A stretch of 64,000 nucleotides of DNA from Prochlorococcus sp. AG-409-M05 (GTDB taxonomy: Bacteria > Cyanobacteriota > Cyanobacteriia > PCC-6307 > Cyanobiaceae): assembly GCA_003215435.1 (NCBI GenBank), contig QCKJ01000007.1, forward strand, positions 1 through 64,000. Direction: 5' to 3'. The translations under genes were made by a program, and so were the position numbers. Within the stretch, counting starts at the first letter, position 1, and every line of letters begins with the position of its first letter. Under the pieces are notes generated by a model. That model ran no database searches. It saw nothing but the letters and a program-made list of their open reading frames with translations, and was not told where the DNA came from. This document shows, piece by piece, positions 50,738 through 61,025 of this stretch.

Positions 50738-52546
50738 TTATTTATTTAATTTAAGAACTGCCATAAAAGCTTCTTGAGGAACTTCAACCTTACCCATAGC
50801 TTTCATCCTTTTCTTCCCCTTTGCCTGCTTCTGAAGCAATTTCTTCTTCCGAGAAATATCTCCCCCATAACACTTTGCCAAAACATCTTTTCTCATTGCA
50901 CTAATACTTTCACTTGCGATAATCCTGCTCCCTATTGATGCTTGAAGTGGTATTTTGAATTGTTGCCTAGGAATTAACTCCTTTAATTTCTCTACGAGTG
51001 ATTTACCTACTCCATAAGCCTTCTCACGGTGAACAATTGTTGTTAGTGGATCGGCCTTTTCCGAGTTTATTAGTACATCTAGCCTTACCAAATCATTTCG
51101 ACGATATCCAATTAAATGGTATTCCATAGAAGCATATCCCTTGGTTCGACTCTTCATTTGATCGAAGAAATCCGTAACGACTTCAGCAAGTGGGATCTCA
51201 TAAATCAAAGTTACTCGATCTGTTGTTATGTACTTCATATCAATAAATTCACCGCGACGCTCCTGACATAGGCCCATAAGAGTTCCATTGTATTCATTTG
51301 GGGCATAAATCTCCATTCGAACATAAGGCTCTTCTAAAGATTCTCGCCTCTGTGGGTCAGGCAATGTTGCTGGGTTATCAATCAATAAAGTGTCACCATC
51401 AATCATATTTACCTTGTAAATTACTGATGGTGCAGTAACAATTAAATCCAAATCATATTCTCTTTCTAGTCTCTCTTGAACAATCTCCATATGTAAAAGA
51501 CCTAAGAAACCACATCGAAAACCAAAGCCCATCGCACTACTTGTCTCAGGCTCATACTTCAAAGCAGCATCAGAAAGCTGGAGTTTCTCTAGGGCCTCCC
51601 TTAGGTCAGGATATTGATCTGCATCTGTAGGGAAGAGACCACAGAAAACCATTGGCTTTGCCTCTGTATACCCAGGCAAGGGATTTTCTGCTGGCTCATT
51701 TAAAAGAGTAATTGTGTCACCAACTCTTGCATCTGAAACCGCCTTAATAGATGCCGCTAAGTAACCAACTTCTCCAGCATGTAATTCTTTAACCTGACAT
51801 TGTTCAGGCGCCATGATACCAATCTCATCAAGCTCATAACTCTTCTGGCTTGCCATGAGCAAGATCTTATCTTTAATGCTTATCTGACCACTAATGACTC
51901 TAAAATAAACAATTACTCCACGATATGGATCATAATAAGAGTCAAAAATCAATGCTTTTGTTTTTTCTTTAATCTCATCTTTAGGTGGTGGGATCCTATC
52001 AACTACTGCCTGAAGGATCTCTTGAATTCCAATTCCAGATTTTGCAGAGCAAGAGATAGCATGAGAAGTATCTAATCCTATTATCTGCTCAATTTCTCTT
52101 TTAATCCTTTCCGAATCTGACCCGGGTAAATCAATTTTATTTAGCACAGGGATGATCTCTAAATCATTCTCTAAAGCCAAGTAAACATTCGCCAAAGTCT
52201 GAGCTTCAACTCCCTGGCTAGCATCAACAACTAAAAGTGCTCCCTCGCAAGCCTGCAGAGATCGACTGACTTCATAAGAGAAATCAACATGTCCAGGTGT
52301 GTCAATGAGATTAAGCACATAAGACGCCCCATCTGCAGCTTGATATTTCATTCGTGCAGCCTGGAGTTTGATTGTTATACCTCTTTCACGCTCTAGATCC
52401 ATGTTATCTAGAAATTGATCCTGCATATCTCTAGAAGCAACAGTCCCTGTGTCTTGCAGCAATCTGTCGGCAAGTGTCGACTTGCCATGATCAATGTGGG
52501 CAATGATGCAAAAGTTTCTCAACCTAGAAGCGGGTATATCAGTCAT
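50738..52546 (-). CDS. lepA: Elongation factor 4 (back-translocating GTPase LepA)
   Basis: 602 aa from the ATG giving [12 protein letters not shown]; an 11-codon longer TTG frame is unneeded. G1 is [16 protein letters not shown]2 RGITIK, G3 DTPGHVDF, G4 NKIDLP. The LepA-specific C-terminal domain includes [21 protein letters not shown] near the end. It acts on stalled ribosomes and is membrane-associated in cyanobacteria. Full length, single copy. Confidence 0.98.
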   Translation of the reverse strand: MTDIPASRLRNFCIIAHIDHGKSTLADRLLQDTGTVASRDMQDQFLDNMDLERERGITIKLQAARMKYQAADGASYVLNLIDTPGHVDFSYEVSRSLQACEGALLVVDASQGVEAQTLANVYLALENDLEIIPVLNKIDLPGSDSERIKREIEQIIGLDTSHAISCSAKSGIGIQEILQAVVDRIPPPKDEIKEKTKALIFDSYYDPYRGVIVYFRVISGQISIKDKILLMASQKSYELDEIGIMAPEQCQVKELHAGEVGYLAASIKAVSDARVGDTITLLNEPAENPLPGYTEAKPMVFCGLFPTDADQYPDLREALEKLQLSDAALKYEPETSSAMGFGFRCGFLGLLHMEIVQERLEREYDLDLIVTAPSVIYKVNMIDGDTLLIDNPATLPDPQRRESLEEPYVRMEIYAPNEYNGTLMGLCQERRGEFIDMKYITTDRVTLIYEIPLAEVVTDFFDQMKSRTKGYASMEYHLIGYRRNDLVRLDVLINSEKADPLTTIVHREKAYGVGKSLVEKLKELIPRQQFKIPLQASIGSRIIASESISAMRKDVLAKCYGGDISRKKKLLQKQAKGKKRMKAMGKVEVPQEAFMAVLKLNK

Positions 52547-52625
52547 ACTTAAGGCCATTCCCAAAGGGACGAGTTTCAATCAAATTCATGATTTTAAGGA
52601 TAGAGAAAATTAAATCTCGAAATTT

Positions 52626-54122
52626 TCATTTGGCACTTAACCCCAAGAGCGCATCATTGCGGCCACGAGTAATTTGAAGCTGTTGAGAGTCTGAATGCAG
52701 ATCTTTGTTAAAGCTAGGGAAAAGCTCTTCCAGTCTCTCTTTCCACTCATCACTAGACATTTTTTTCTCCCAACATCTTTTAAGAACTTCCAACATAATC
52801 ATGACTGAAGTACTTGCTCCAGGAGAGGCTCCCAGCAAGGCAGCTAAAGATCCATCCCTAGAAGAGACCACTTCAGTACCCATCTGCAACTTGCCGCCTC
52901 TCCTAGTGGACTTGATTATTTGTACTCTTTGACCAGCAATTGAAAGGTTCCAGTCTTTCAACTTTGCATTCGGGAAAAATTCCTGAAGTGCACTAAAGCG
53001 GTCTTCTTCACTTTGAATTGATTGAGCAATCAAATACTGGACCAACCCAACATTCTTGGCACCAACCTGAAGCATAGGAAGAAGATTCTTCTTACTGACT
53101 GACCGAAATAAATCAAAGTTTGAACCTTGTTTTAAGAACTTTGTACTAAAGCCTGCGTAAGGCCCAAAAAGCAAAGAACGTTCTCCTGAGATCCATCTTG
53201 TATCAAGATGAGGGACCGCCATGGGAACAGCGCCTACTTTAGCTTTGCCATATACCTTCCCAAAGTGGCGCTTTGCTAATTCCTGGTTAGAGCAAATGAG
53301 CCACTGACCACTCACTGGAAATCCTGCATAGAAATCTGATTCTGGTACACCAGATTTCTGAAGCAGAGTCAAAGCCCCACCTCCAGCACCTAAGAAAACG
53401 AAAGGTGTCTTTACACTACGATTTCCTAAGGCCCCACTCAAACCAAGCTCCCAAAGATTTTTCCCTGCTCTAACAAGACTTTTTACCTCTGTAGAAAGAC
53501 ACATTTCTACAGCCCCATCTTTCATACTGGATTGGAGCAACTCAGAGGTGAGAACACCAAAATCAATATCAGTACCTCTATCAATTCTTGTGGCAGCGAA
53601 AGGTTGATTCACTTCTCTACCTTCTATTACTAAAGGCATCCATTCAGAAACCTCATTCCGATCAGTACTCCATTTCATTTCTTCAAAAGGAGGTGTTCGA
53701 CTCAACTGCTTATATCGCTGATATAAAAACGAAACATCTTCATCACCAAAAACAAAACTAAAGTGAGGGAGAGGGTTTAAAAAACGACTTGGAATAAGTT
53801 TTCCGCGTTCAGATAAGGAGGCCCAAAATTCCAGACTTCTTTCGAATGATTCATTTATCGAAAAGGCTTTATCTGTAGCGACTTTGCCATCTAGTTGCAT
53901 TGGGGTGTAATTGAGCTCACAGTTCGCAGCGTGTCCTGTTCCCGCATTATTCAAGCCTGAACTACTCTCTAAGCCTGGAGATTGAAGCCTCTCAACAACC
54001 AACAAGCGAAGTTCTGGATCGAGCTCATGCAACAACGCAGCCAACGTTGAACTCATGATGCCTGCTCCTACAAGAACAGCGTCATAATGGTTTTCGGAAC
54101 CAGCCTCTTGAGAAATGGACAA
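52626..54122 (-). CDS. mqo: Malate:quinone oxidoreductase
   Basis: 498 aa FAD enzyme. ADP-binding VGAGIMSSTLAALLHELDP (about 18-36), LESSSGLNNAGTGHAANCELNYTP (about 50-73), IDRGTDIDFGVLT, and a C-terminal LGASPGASTSVMIML segment. This is the pattern of Mqo. It oxidises malate to oxaloacetate and reduces the membrane quinone pool. Picocyanobacteria use it in place of NAD-malate dehydrogenase. Divergent from the Nfu gene. Confidence 0.96.
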   Translation of the reverse strand: MSISQEAGSENHYDAVLVGAGIMSSTLAALLHELDPELRLLVVERLQSPGLESSSGLNNAGTGHAANCELNYTPMQLDGKVATDKAFSINESFERSLEFWASLSERGKLIPSRFLNPLPHFSFVFGDEDVSFLYQRYKQLSRTPPFEEMKWSTDRNEVSEWMPLVIEGREVNQPFAATRIDRGTDIDFGVLTSELLQSSMKDGAVEMCLSTEVKSLVRAGKNLWELGLSGALGNRSVKTPFVFLGAGGGALTLLQKSGVPESDFYAGFPVSGQWLICSNQELAKRHFGKVYGKAKVGAVPMAVPHLDTRWISGERSLLFGPYAGFSTKFLKQGSNFDLFRSVSKKNLLPMLQVGAKNVGLVQYLIAQSIQSEEDRFSALQEFFPNAKLKDWNLSIAGQRVQIIKSTRRGGKLQMGTEVVSSRDGSLAALLGASPGASTSVMIMLEVLKRCWEKKMSSDEWKERLEELFPSFNKDLHSDSQQLQITRGRNDALLGLSAK

Positions 54123-54199
54123 AAGATTTGTAGCTACAGATCTATACAGATTATTAGCCAGGTCTCTAGGCTAAAGGAAGTTCGCAAGAGTAATTACCC

Positions 54200-54445
54200 A
54201 TGAGCACAGAAGCGAGGGCCCTAACCCAAGAAAACGTCGAAACTGTTCTAGATGAACTTAGACCTTTTCTAAAAGCAGATGGTGGAGACGTTGAAGTTGT
54301 AGAGATTGATGGCCCAATAGTAAAAGTCCGTCTCCAAGGAGCATGTGGGAGCTGCCCAAGCAGCACAATGACCCTGAAAATGGGAATTGAAAGGAAGCTG
54401 CGAGAAGCAATACCTGAAGTTAGCGAGGTCATACAAGTTCTCTGA
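54200..54445 (+). CDS. nfu: NifU-like Fe-S scaffold protein (Nfu)
   Basis: 81 aa, equivalent to the C-terminal Nfu domain of NifU. It has [26 protein letters not shown] (about 9-34), then [21 protein letters not shown] (about 48-68) with the CxxC that binds a shared 4Fe-4S or 2Fe-2S cluster. It delivers clusters to photosystem I and other targets in cyanobacteria. It is 77 nt from the divergent mqo start. Typical length for NfuA of the cyanobacterial type. Confidence 0.95.
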   Translation: MSTEARALTQENVETVLDELRPFLKADGGDVEVVEIDGPIVKVRLQGACGSCPSSTMTLKMGIERKLREAIPEVSEVIQVL

Positions 54446-54786
54446 AACAAACTAATGTTTAAGATCTTGAGAAGGCCTCAGAGAAATATAAAAAGGCAAG
54501 TCCTCATAAAGTTGAAAGTCAAACATCTCTAGTTAATAAATATAAATAGAGTCAGAATAAAAAAAATAAATAAAATATCTAAGCTTCATAATTGGCGCTT
54601 GCTGAAAAAAATTAATCTGAAGTTGTCAAATAACTGTGAAAGAAAAGATTTCGATCAATTAAAACCATAAAGATTCTAAGCTATATCTTCGAGTTTATAT
54701 ATGCTTTCCGCTTAGGGATAGCAGAAACTAAGAAATCAAAAGAGACTAATTTAAAATTATTTTTCAATCAAAAAAACAATCCTCTG
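54446..54786. other. Intergenic region, nothing recognised
   Basis: About 340 AT-rich bases between nfu and the minus-strand hypothetical gene. No ORF above 20 codons with coding character, no convincing hairpin plus T-tract, no repeat. It probably contains only the 3' ends of both transcripts. Confidence 0.5.
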
Positions 54787-55056
54787 CTACATCTTGCATG
54801 TTATTTTATTTTGAACTGCATTTAACATAGCCTCTCTTTCCAAAGGGGGAACAGGCAAGCAAAGTAATTCATCTACTCGATCAATTCTCCATAATGTCTG
54901 ACTATCAGGGTCCTTTGGATTCTCAAGTCTAAAGTGAATCCCTTCAACAAAAAGATTACATTGTTGATCCAGCTCGCTCCTAGTAATCCCTAAATATTCC
55001 AAAAGCTCAGATGTTGAGAACCATGACCTAAGTGCTTTTGAATTTAGAGCTGCCAT
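54787..55056 (-). CDS. Small protein with possible HTH/excisionase-like fold
   Basis: 89 aa from ATG 55056; the longer frame to 55110 adds an unlikely hydrophobic leader. SWFSTSELLEYLGITRSELDQQCNLFVEGIHFRLENPKDPDSQTLWRIDRVDELL reads as a winged-helix/MerR-excisionase-like unit. There is a putative recognition helix in SELDQQCNLF and a wing with a WRID strand. No catalytic residues. Likely a small DNA-binding protein, with no mobile-element gene nearby to explain it. Confidence 0.5.
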   Translation of the reverse strand: MAALNSKALRSWFSTSELLEYLGITRSELDQQCNLFVEGIHFRLENPKDPDSQTLWRIDRVDELLCLPVPPLEREAMLNAVQNKITCKM

Positions 55057-55291
55057 GACTAACTGTTCAATTCTTTGATTAAAGGATCCCTCGAAGAAAT
55101 AAATAAGCAAGTCTTAATTGGAGCAAATCACTGGAAAAACTTTATTTCTAAGTAAAAACACTTGTTTTTTCAACTTGTCCTTATTTATGGGCACATAATT
55201 TTTCTTTGGCTTTAGGAAAGCCTTTAATCTACGAAAATGAAATTAACTTAATATGGCCTTACAACAGTTATCAGGCAAGGGCTTAAGCTTA

Positions 55292-55597
55292 TTAATTAGC
55301 CGCAACAAAGTTTCTCAAAGCTGCTGCGACAATCTCACAACGTGTTCCCCTCTTCAACATTGCTTCTGAACTGCGTACCTCAATTTGAAATTGGCACTTC
55401 TCCGCGGATGTCCAAGAGACCAAAACATTTACCCTACTGGAATGTGGAACACCCTGCACAAAAGAATCTTCTGCATAGATTTGATGATCACCTGAGGCTT
55501 CCTGCAGAATTTTCAAGCCCAACTCCCGAAAGGCAGGTTCAAATAGAGAGCGCAAGCAGTCTCCACTAGTAGAGCTTAGCCATGTATACAAAGCCAT
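55292..55597 (-). CDS. Conserved cyanobacterial hypothetical protein
   Basis: 101 aa from the internal ATG giving MALYTWLSSTSGDCLRSLF; a 10-residue longer ATG start at 55627 is also open. An alpha/beta pattern (FEPAFRELGLKILQEAS, then SRVNVLVSWTSAEKCQFQIEVRSSE, then helix RCEIVAAALRNFV) looks like a single folded domain with four-stranded sheet. No signal or membrane span. Function unknown. Confidence 0.6.
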   Translation of the reverse strand: MALYTWLSSTSGDCLRSLFEPAFRELGLKILQEASGDHQIYAEDSFVQGVPHSSRVNVLVSWTSAEKCQFQIEVRSSEAMLKRGTRCEIVAAALRNFVAAN

Positions 55598-55627
55598 ATA
55601 AATAAAGGGCTTTCTGCGTAAAAACAT

Positions 55628-56032
55628 GATTCACCCCTGCAAAGAGGAATCAATCAGATAATGATAATGGGTGTTTTTACCTTTGCAACGAAGAGAAAGG
55701 CTAATCCATGCATTTGAATGATTTTAAACTTTGCAGGTGACTATCAATGCAAAGAATTTAGAGTTTTACAATAACCTTTAGGTGGTGATAAAGATTAGAC
55801 AAGGAGAAAAGATATGATGTATATCTCACAAATACAAAAATACCGACCAAATAAATGAAGCTGTTTTTAGTAAACCATTGAAAACCCAAATTCGCTTCAA
55901 AAACCTTGCGAAAAAGAACCTTATCAAAGAATTAAGTGAAAAGGTCATCTAAAACAAACTTGTCCTATAGTTAGTTTTAGGTTTACTACTCTTCAACCTG
56001 CTTCTATTCAACAAATAGTCATTTTTCATAGA
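55628..56032. other. Intergenic region with one possible leader peptide
   Basis: About 400 bases. A strong Shine-Dalgarno (AAGGAG at 55801-55806) lies 7 nt before ATG 55814. The frame ends at 55858 after only 14 codons (MMYISQIQKYRPNK). Nothing else looks coding. Several A/T runs and no clear terminator. Confidence 0.45.
55814..55858 (+). CDS. Possible 14-aa peptide with a strong ribosome-binding site
   Basis: MMYISQIQKYRPNK, preceded at 7 nt by AAGGAG, a better Shine-Dalgarno than most genes here possess. It could be a leader peptide or a chance match; it ends about 170 bp before the DUF218 gene. Confidence 0.22.
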   Translation: MMYISQIQKYRPNK

Positions 56033-56800
56033 TTGATAGTTTATTTCCTAAGCAAATTCCTCCCGCTATTAATACTACCTCTTAGTATAGCCATAGGCCT
56101 TTTACTAATAAGGTTACTGCGGCCTATTCGAATGGCGATACCATTAGCAATTTCTTTTCTATGGTTATTTAGTTTAGAAATAGTCTCTCAAGGTCTATGG
56201 TTTCTCATAGAATCACCCTGGGAAAGAGTTGCAGCAAAATCAGCAAAAAGTGCTGATGCAATTGTCGTCCTAAGTGGAGGAGGTATAGGCACCTTCGGAA
56301 AGGATCAAGTGGTCGAGTGGAATGATCCAGATCGATTTCTTGCAGGAATTGAGTTGTTTCGAGAAGGGAAAGCACCTTTGCTTCTATTTACAGGAGGAGT
56401 TAATCCTCTTAAAGGAAATACGAGGACAGAAGGACAGCTATATTTAAACGAAGCACTTAAGCTTGGAGTCCCTAAAAAAGCTATCAAAGTGACAAGTAGG
56501 GTTGTCAATACAACGGAAGAAGCAAAAGAGATAAGCGAAATAGTTAGAGAGAAGAAAGCTTCAATTAAGCAAAAGGTTATTCTTGTGACTAGTGCCTTTC
56601 ATATGAAGCGTGCCAAAAAAGTGTTTGAAAGAAAAGGATTAAGTGTCATACCTTATCCAGTGGATTTTAGAGCCCAAAAAAACTTATTTAGCAACTCATT
56701 AAATAGCCCCTTACAATGGATGCCAAAAGCAGAAAACCTATCATTAAGTTCAATCGCTCTGCGTGAACTCCTGGGGAGAGTTATCTACAGAACTTGGTAA
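56033..56800 (+). CDS. DUF218 (YdcF/SanA/ElyC-like) membrane-bound protein
   Basis: 255 aa from TTG. Two N-terminal membrane helices (residues 5-24 and 33-55) precede a periplasmic DUF218 domain. It has ADAIVVLSGGGI (about 75-86), LLLFTGGVNP (about 115-124), SRVVNTTEEAKEI (about 155-167) and ILVTSAFHMKRAKKVFERKG (about 182-201). The conserved His/Arg pair in FHMKRA is intact. Members affect envelope and polyprenyl-carrier metabolism (ElyC, SanA). The 3' end overlaps the convergent aldolase gene by 51 nt. Confidence 0.88.
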   Translation: MIVYFLSKFLPLLILPLSIAIGLLLIRLLRPIRMAIPLAISFLWLFSLEIVSQGLWFLIESPWERVAAKSAKSADAIVVLSGGGIGTFGKDQVVEWNDPDRFLAGIELFREGKAPLLLFTGGVNPLKGNTRTEGQLYLNEALKLGVPKKAIKVTSRVVNTTEEAKEISEIVREKKASIKQKVILVTSAFHMKRAKKVFERKGLSVIPYPVDFRAQKNLFSNSLNSPLQWMPKAENLSLSSIALRELLGRVIYRTW

Positions 56801-57472
56801 TGGTTGTTCTTTTCCATATGACATCTTCGCAAACTTTCTCAATACAAGTTTCATCTCTTTCTCACTTAAAAGCGATGGTTCCCCTATCTGACATGACTTT
56901 AGATAAATTTCAGCCAAAGTTTCAACTTCAATGGCAACCCTGAAGGCCTCATCCAAATTTGATCCCAATGAAATCAACCCATGCTTTTCAAGTAAACAAG
57001 CAAACCGACCTTCTAGTGCTTGAAGAGCATTTTTAGAAAGTTCAGGCGTACCAAATGTTGCATAAGGGGCACAGCGGATATCAGCCCCACCAGCGACTGC
57101 GGTCATGTAGTGGAAAGGGGGAATTCCTTTCCTATGGCAAGCAAGTGCCGTCGCATTAGCTGAATGGCAATGTAAAACAGCCTGCACCTCAGGGCGACTA
57201 GCAAGAATGTCTGCATGAAATCGCCATTCAGATGAAGGACGTAAGTAAGTTTCCCTCTCTTTAGAAAAAGTCGCTTCAAGTGGAGTACCATCAAAACCTA
57301 AAGGAATAAGGTCACTAGGTTCCATTTGCTCATAAGGTATAGAGCTAGGGGTTATTAACATCCCTCCTGATATACGAGCCGAAAGATTGCCTGAGGTCCC
57401 TTGATTAATCCCTGAAGCATTCATAAGCCGAGCTATAGAAACAATCTTTTGGCGCAAGAGAACTAAATCCAT
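56750..57472 (-). CDS. Class II aldolase, L-fuculose-phosphate-aldolase-like
   Basis: 240 aa. Close agreement with FucA: NASGINQGTSGNLSAR (19-34), GMLITPSSIPYE (37-48), catalytic E82 in PSSEWRFH, zinc ligands H101 and H103 in VLHCHSANAT, HYMTAVAGGADIRCAPYATFGTPELS (about 124-150) and KHGLISLG with the third His. It would cleave or form a 1-phosphorylated ketose with DHAP and an aldehyde. The true substrate in a photoautotroph is unclear, and salvage of methylthioribulose phosphate or a sugar phosphate is possible. Overlaps DUF218 at its 3' end. Confidence 0.88.
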   Translation of the reverse strand: MDLVLLRQKIVSIARLMNASGINQGTSGNLSARISGGMLITPSSIPYEQMEPSDLIPLGFDGTPLEATFSKERETYLRPSSEWRFHADILASRPEVQAVLHCHSANATALACHRKGIPPFHYMTAVAGGADIRCAPYATFGTPELSKNALQALEGRFACLLEKHGLISLGSNLDEAFRVAIEVETLAEIYLKSCQIGEPSLLSEKEMKLVLRKFAKMSYGKEQPLPSSVDNSPQEFTQSD

Positions 57473-57536
57473 TATGAGTTTCTTATAGAGAAATCATCAC
57501 TGATTTCAAATTAAAGCAACGAAGCACACTTTTTCT

Positions 57537-58742
57537 ATGAATGCAATCGAAAGCCAAGAAAGTATTCGGTCATTAATTCCAGCTCTATCAAACAAAATCT
57601 ACTTCAACTATGGAGGACAAGGGCCACTCCCTAATCCATCTCTAGATGCAATTACTAATAGCTGGAAAAAAATTCAAATACTGGGCCCTTTTACCGAAGA
57701 CATTTGGCCATTCATAGCCAAAGAGATCAATGAAACTAGGCAACTTTTGGCCAAAGCCTGTGGGGTAACCCCTCGCAGAATCGCATTAACAGAAAACGTT
57801 ACTAGTGGATGTGTCATCCCTCTATTAGGGATTCCTTTTAACCCAGGAGACCGAATACTAATTAGTGATTGTGAGCATCCTGGTGTAATTGCAGCCTGTA
57901 AAGAACTAGCCAAGAAAAAAGGGCTGATTCTTGACAAGCTCCCTGTCAATGGGTTGAGAGAAGGAATTGACAGATATAAAGAAAATGAAAATCAATTTTT
58001 CGATCTCCTGGCGAAAAATCTTACCCGTAAATCTAGACTGGTAGTTGTATCACATATTTTGTGGAACACAGGGCAATTAATCCCCATAGAAAGAATAGTT
58101 AAGTTTCTATCAAATCATCCAAATCAACCCTACCTATTAGTTGATGCCGCCCAAAGTTTTGGTCAAATAGATGTTAGTGGTGCAGCAAGTCAAGCTGACA
58201 TATATGCATTTACTGGGCATAAGTGGGCATTGGGCCCTGAAGGACTGGGTGGAGTTGTTGTGTCAGAGAGAGTCCTTAATGATTCTTCACCAGTACTCAT
58301 AGGTTGGCGAAGCTTAAAGGATGAAAGTGTTTGTGATTTGATTGAAAGGAATCAGTTTCACAAAGATAGTAGAAGATTTGAAATAGCCACTTCTTGTATC
58401 CCCCTTTTAGCTGGTCTTAGGAGTTCTCTTATGCTGATAGAAAAAGAAGGAAAAGTATCAAGTAGAAAGGAAAATATTCTTAAGTTAAGTCAAAAATTAT
58501 GGGAGAATTTAAATGCCATTAATGGAATAAGTCCCTTACTTAAAGGACCTCCACCCTCAGGGTTGGTTAGCTTTAAATTGCCCAAAGGAATAGAAACAAA
58601 CAAAGTAGTAAGAGAGCTCGGGAAAAATAGAATCTGGGTAAGAAGCTTAAAAGAGCCCGACTGCCTAAGAGCATGTGTTCATATCACTAGCTTAAATAAT
58701 GAACTAACCAAACTAACCAAATCAATTTCGGGTTTTATCTAA
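57537..58742 (+). CDS. Class V PLP aminotransferase (cysteine desulfurase/isopenicillin-N-epimerase-like)
   Basis: 401 aa. PLP fold-type I: IYFNYGGQGPLPNPS (21-35) at the start, TENVTSGCVIPLLG (85-98), ISDCEHPGVIAA (109-120), LVDAAQSFGQIDV (201-213) and the Schiff-base lysine K229 in FTGHKWALGPEGLGG. The late segment SGLVSFKLPKG is typical. No CysDesulf-specific catalytic Cys loop of the NifS/SufS type is evident. It may therefore be a desulfurase-like or other small-amino-acid lyase of the Csd/EgtE group. Convergent partner murE. Confidence 0.85.
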   Translation: MNAIESQESIRSLIPALSNKIYFNYGGQGPLPNPSLDAITNSWKKIQILGPFTEDIWPFIAKEINETRQLLAKACGVTPRRIALTENVTSGCVIPLLGIPFNPGDRILISDCEHPGVIAACKELAKKKGLILDKLPVNGLREGIDRYKENENQFFDLLAKNLTRKSRLVVVSHILWNTGQLIPIERIVKFLSNHPNQPYLLVDAAQSFGQIDVSGAASQADIYAFTGHKWALGPEGLGGVVVSERVLNDSSPVLIGWRSLKDESVCDLIERNQFHKDSRRFEIATSCIPLLAGLRSSLMLIEKEGKVSSRKENILKLSQKLWENLNAINGISPLLKGPPPSGLVSFKLPKGIETNKVVRELGKNRIWVRSLKEPDCLRACVHITSLNNELTKLTKSISGFI

Positions 58743-58822
58743 AAAGAAACAAGTTTAATTAGCCATATTTTACCTTTATTTAATAACTATCCTATTGAAT
58801 TCAAGAGTCGTTGATCAGTTGT

Positions 58823-60343
58823 CTATCTATAAATTCTTCTTAGAGCACTCTTTGCCTCTTGTCTATCATCAAAATACACCTTCTCTTCACCCAATATTTG
58901 ATAATCTTCATGTCCCTTCCCTGCAATTAATATCAAATCATTACTCTCGGCTTCTTCAATAGCATTAGCTATAGCTATAGAACGATTAACTTCAACTTTT
59001 ATCGGCTTCCCGGCAGGGACTCCTTTTAAGACATCATTCAAGATCTTTACAGGGTCTTCAGTCCTGGGATTATCAGAAGTGAGTACCAATTTATCGGCTA
59101 ATTTTGCAGCTATTTCTCCCATAAGAGATCTCTTCGTTCGATCTCTATCTCCACCACAACCGAATACACAAACAAGTTTGCCTGACACGAAAGGCATTAC
59201 AGCCTTAAGTGCATTCTTAAGAGCATCAGGAGTATGCGCATAATCGACTAAAACAGTAGGGAATTCAACAGGGTCCATATCTGGCAGTAAGACTCTCTCC
59301 ATACGCCCAGGGACACCGCCAAAAATTGGAATCGCTTTTAACAGTTCGTCCAGTGGGAGTCCTTGCTGGAGCAAAGCACCTACCGCCTGGAGAAGATTCA
59401 TCAAGTTATATTGACCAAATAATGGAGAAAAGAATTCCCCATCCCCTCTAGGAGTATGAATCCGAGCTCCAACCCCTGAAACTGAAATCTTCATTTCTGA
59501 CAGAGTTAAATCCGCATATCCATTTTCAACGGCCTCTTTCGCTAAAGAACAACGCCAACATTTCTCATTCAAATAGTTTGCGAGATTAAGACCCCATTGG
59601 TCATCGACATTTATGACCGCTCTTCCTTCACCTTCAAGAAGATAAGAGGACATGAATAATTGAGCTTTGGCATCAAAATATTCCTGCATGGAATTGTGAT
59701 AATCAAGATGATCCTGCGTAAGGTTGGTAAAAACTGCCCCAGAGAACAAGCAACCTGCTACGCGTTTTTGATCGAGGGCATGAGAACTCACTTCCATAAC
59801 CCCTATTTTCGCCCCAGCATTAACAGCCAAAGAAAGATTTGATTGCAAGCCATCTGCAAAATCTGTTGTATGTACTGAATTCGACGTCACACCAGGCCAA
59901 CGATTTACCAATGTGCCAAATAAGGCTGTTGAACAGCCCAACGCAGAACTTAGATGCTCAATTAAATGTGTTGTTGTCGTTTTGCCATTCGTTCCTGTTA
60001 CCCCAATAAGAGAAAGCTTTTCAGAAGGTCGTCCAAAAAAAGCTGCAGCCAACTGACCGACCCAACTCGCTACTGGGTCAGGTACAACTACAACTGCATC
60101 TTTTGGTCCAGGAAGAGTTGTTGATGCTGAAGCTTTCCCAATTACAGAAGCTACAGCACCTGCCTTAATTGCATCGCGCCAAAAGATACCTCCATCAACC
60201 CTTCCTCCAGGCAAACCTAGAAACAAACTACCTCTCCCCACCAAGCGCGAATCAGTTGTGATGTGTTCAATCACGGGATCAGGCATCCCATGAGGAACAA
60301 CTAAACCCACTTCTCTCAAAAGATCATGGAGTTTATAGGTCAC
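58823..60343 (-). CDS. murE: UDP-N-acetylmuramoyl-L-alanyl-D-glutamate:meso-diaminopimelate ligase
   Basis: 506 aa. ATP loop [18 protein letters not shown] (about 114-131), [25 protein letters not shown] (about 211-235), PGRMERV (about 345-351), and DNPRTEDP (about 418-425), whose DNPR is diagnostic of meso-DAP rather than lysine specificity. It adds the third amino acid to the peptidoglycan stem peptide in the cytosol. Normal length. Confidence 0.97.
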   Translation of the reverse strand: MTYKLHDLLREVGLVVPHGMPDPVIEHITTDSRLVGRGSLFLGLPGGRVDGGIFWRDAIKAGAVASVIGKASASTTLPGPKDAVVVVPDPVASWVGQLAAAFFGRPSEKLSLIGVTGTNGKTTTTHLIEHLSSALGCSTALFGTLVNRWPGVTSNSVHTTDFADGLQSNLSLAVNAGAKIGVMEVSSHALDQKRVAGCLFSGAVFTNLTQDHLDYHNSMQEYFDAKAQLFMSSYLLEGEGRAVINVDDQWGLNLANYLNEKCWRCSLAKEAVENGYADLTLSEMKISVSGVGARIHTPRGDGEFFSPLFGQYNLMNLLQAVGALLQQGLPLDELLKAIPIFGGVPGRMERVLLPDMDPVEFPTVLVDYAHTPDALKNALKAVMPFVSGKLVCVFGCGGDRDRTKRSLMGEIAAKLADKLVLTSDNPRTEDPVKILNDVLKGVPAGKPIKVEVNRSIAIANAIEEAESNDLILIAGKGHEDYQILGEEKVYFDDRQEAKSALRRIYR

Positions 60344-60369
60344 GATCGCTTCATTAATAATGTGTTTTC

Positions 60370-60684
60370 CTAATCAAAGAAAAACGAATTTCTACAGGCC
60401 TTTTGTAGCCAATTCAACAACGCCTCGCCTTTTAATCGAGGTGAAACACGCGGGAGAGTAACTAAATCCTCATCCAATCTCCTCCCAAGTCCAAGGACAG
60501 GAACCTCTAAGTCAAAACGTTTGCGAAATTTTTTTGGTGTAGTTTCATCATCAATATTAATAACCTTTAAGTCCAATGATGGAGTGATCTTTTGGAGGTC
60601 AAGGCAGCGTAGTTGTTGCTCTAGGCCTTCACAAAGGCAACACCCTTTCCGAACAAACACAAACAGGATTACACAGTCCATCAA
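60370..60684 (-). CDS. Glutaredoxin-like protein (DUF836 type)
   Basis: 104 aa. A thioredoxin fold with [18 protein letters not shown] near residues 12-29 (CxxC as C-L-C after C16), strand [11 protein letters not shown] and cis-Pro loop VPVLGLGRR. Such GrxC/DUF836 proteins are thought to be redox or Fe-S-linked oxidoreductases. Overlaps yidD by 4 nt, so translationally coupled to it. Confidence 0.85.
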   Translation of the reverse strand: MMDCVILFVFVRKGCCLCEGLEQQLRCLDLQKITPSLDLKVINIDDETTPKKFRKRFDLEVPVLGLGRRLDEDLVTLPRVSPRLKGEALLNWLQKACRNSFFFD

Positions 60685-60947
60685 TCAGGCACCGGGTCGC
60701 ATCCACATGGAGTAAAAGGGTGACAACGTGCAAGCCTGCTCAAAGTAAGCCAGCCGCCTTTCCACGGTCCATGTCGAGCAATAGCTTCCAAGCCATACTC
60801 ACTACAGCTAGGAATAAATCGGCACCGAGGTCCAATTAAAGGAGAAATCCACCGCCGATATGCCCCGATCAATCCAAGAAGAACCGAACTTAAAACCCGA
60901 TTAAGTCTTGAGGTGATGCGGAGAGATAGACTGGTTGTTTGTTGCAT
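60681..60947 (-). CDS. yidD: Membrane protein insertion efficiency factor YidD
   Basis: 88 aa. Haemolysin-like/DUF37 signature: amphipathic [37 protein letters not shown] (about 24-61), then [17 protein letters not shown] with cysteines near the C-terminus. It assists YidC-dependent insertion of membrane proteins. The longer N-terminus than E. coli YidD is normal in cyanobacteria. Divergent from rpsD. Confidence 0.95.
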   Translation of the reverse strand: MQQTTSLSLRITSRLNRVLSSVLLGLIGAYRRWISPLIGPRCRFIPSCSEYGLEAIARHGPWKGGWLTLSRLARCHPFTPCGCDPVPD

Positions 60948-61025
60948 GGTTAGTCACCATCATATGGAACTCTTTGCTCCAGCCATGGTGTGTCTCTCAT
61001 GTAATTGTTCTCTTATCTCTTAATT

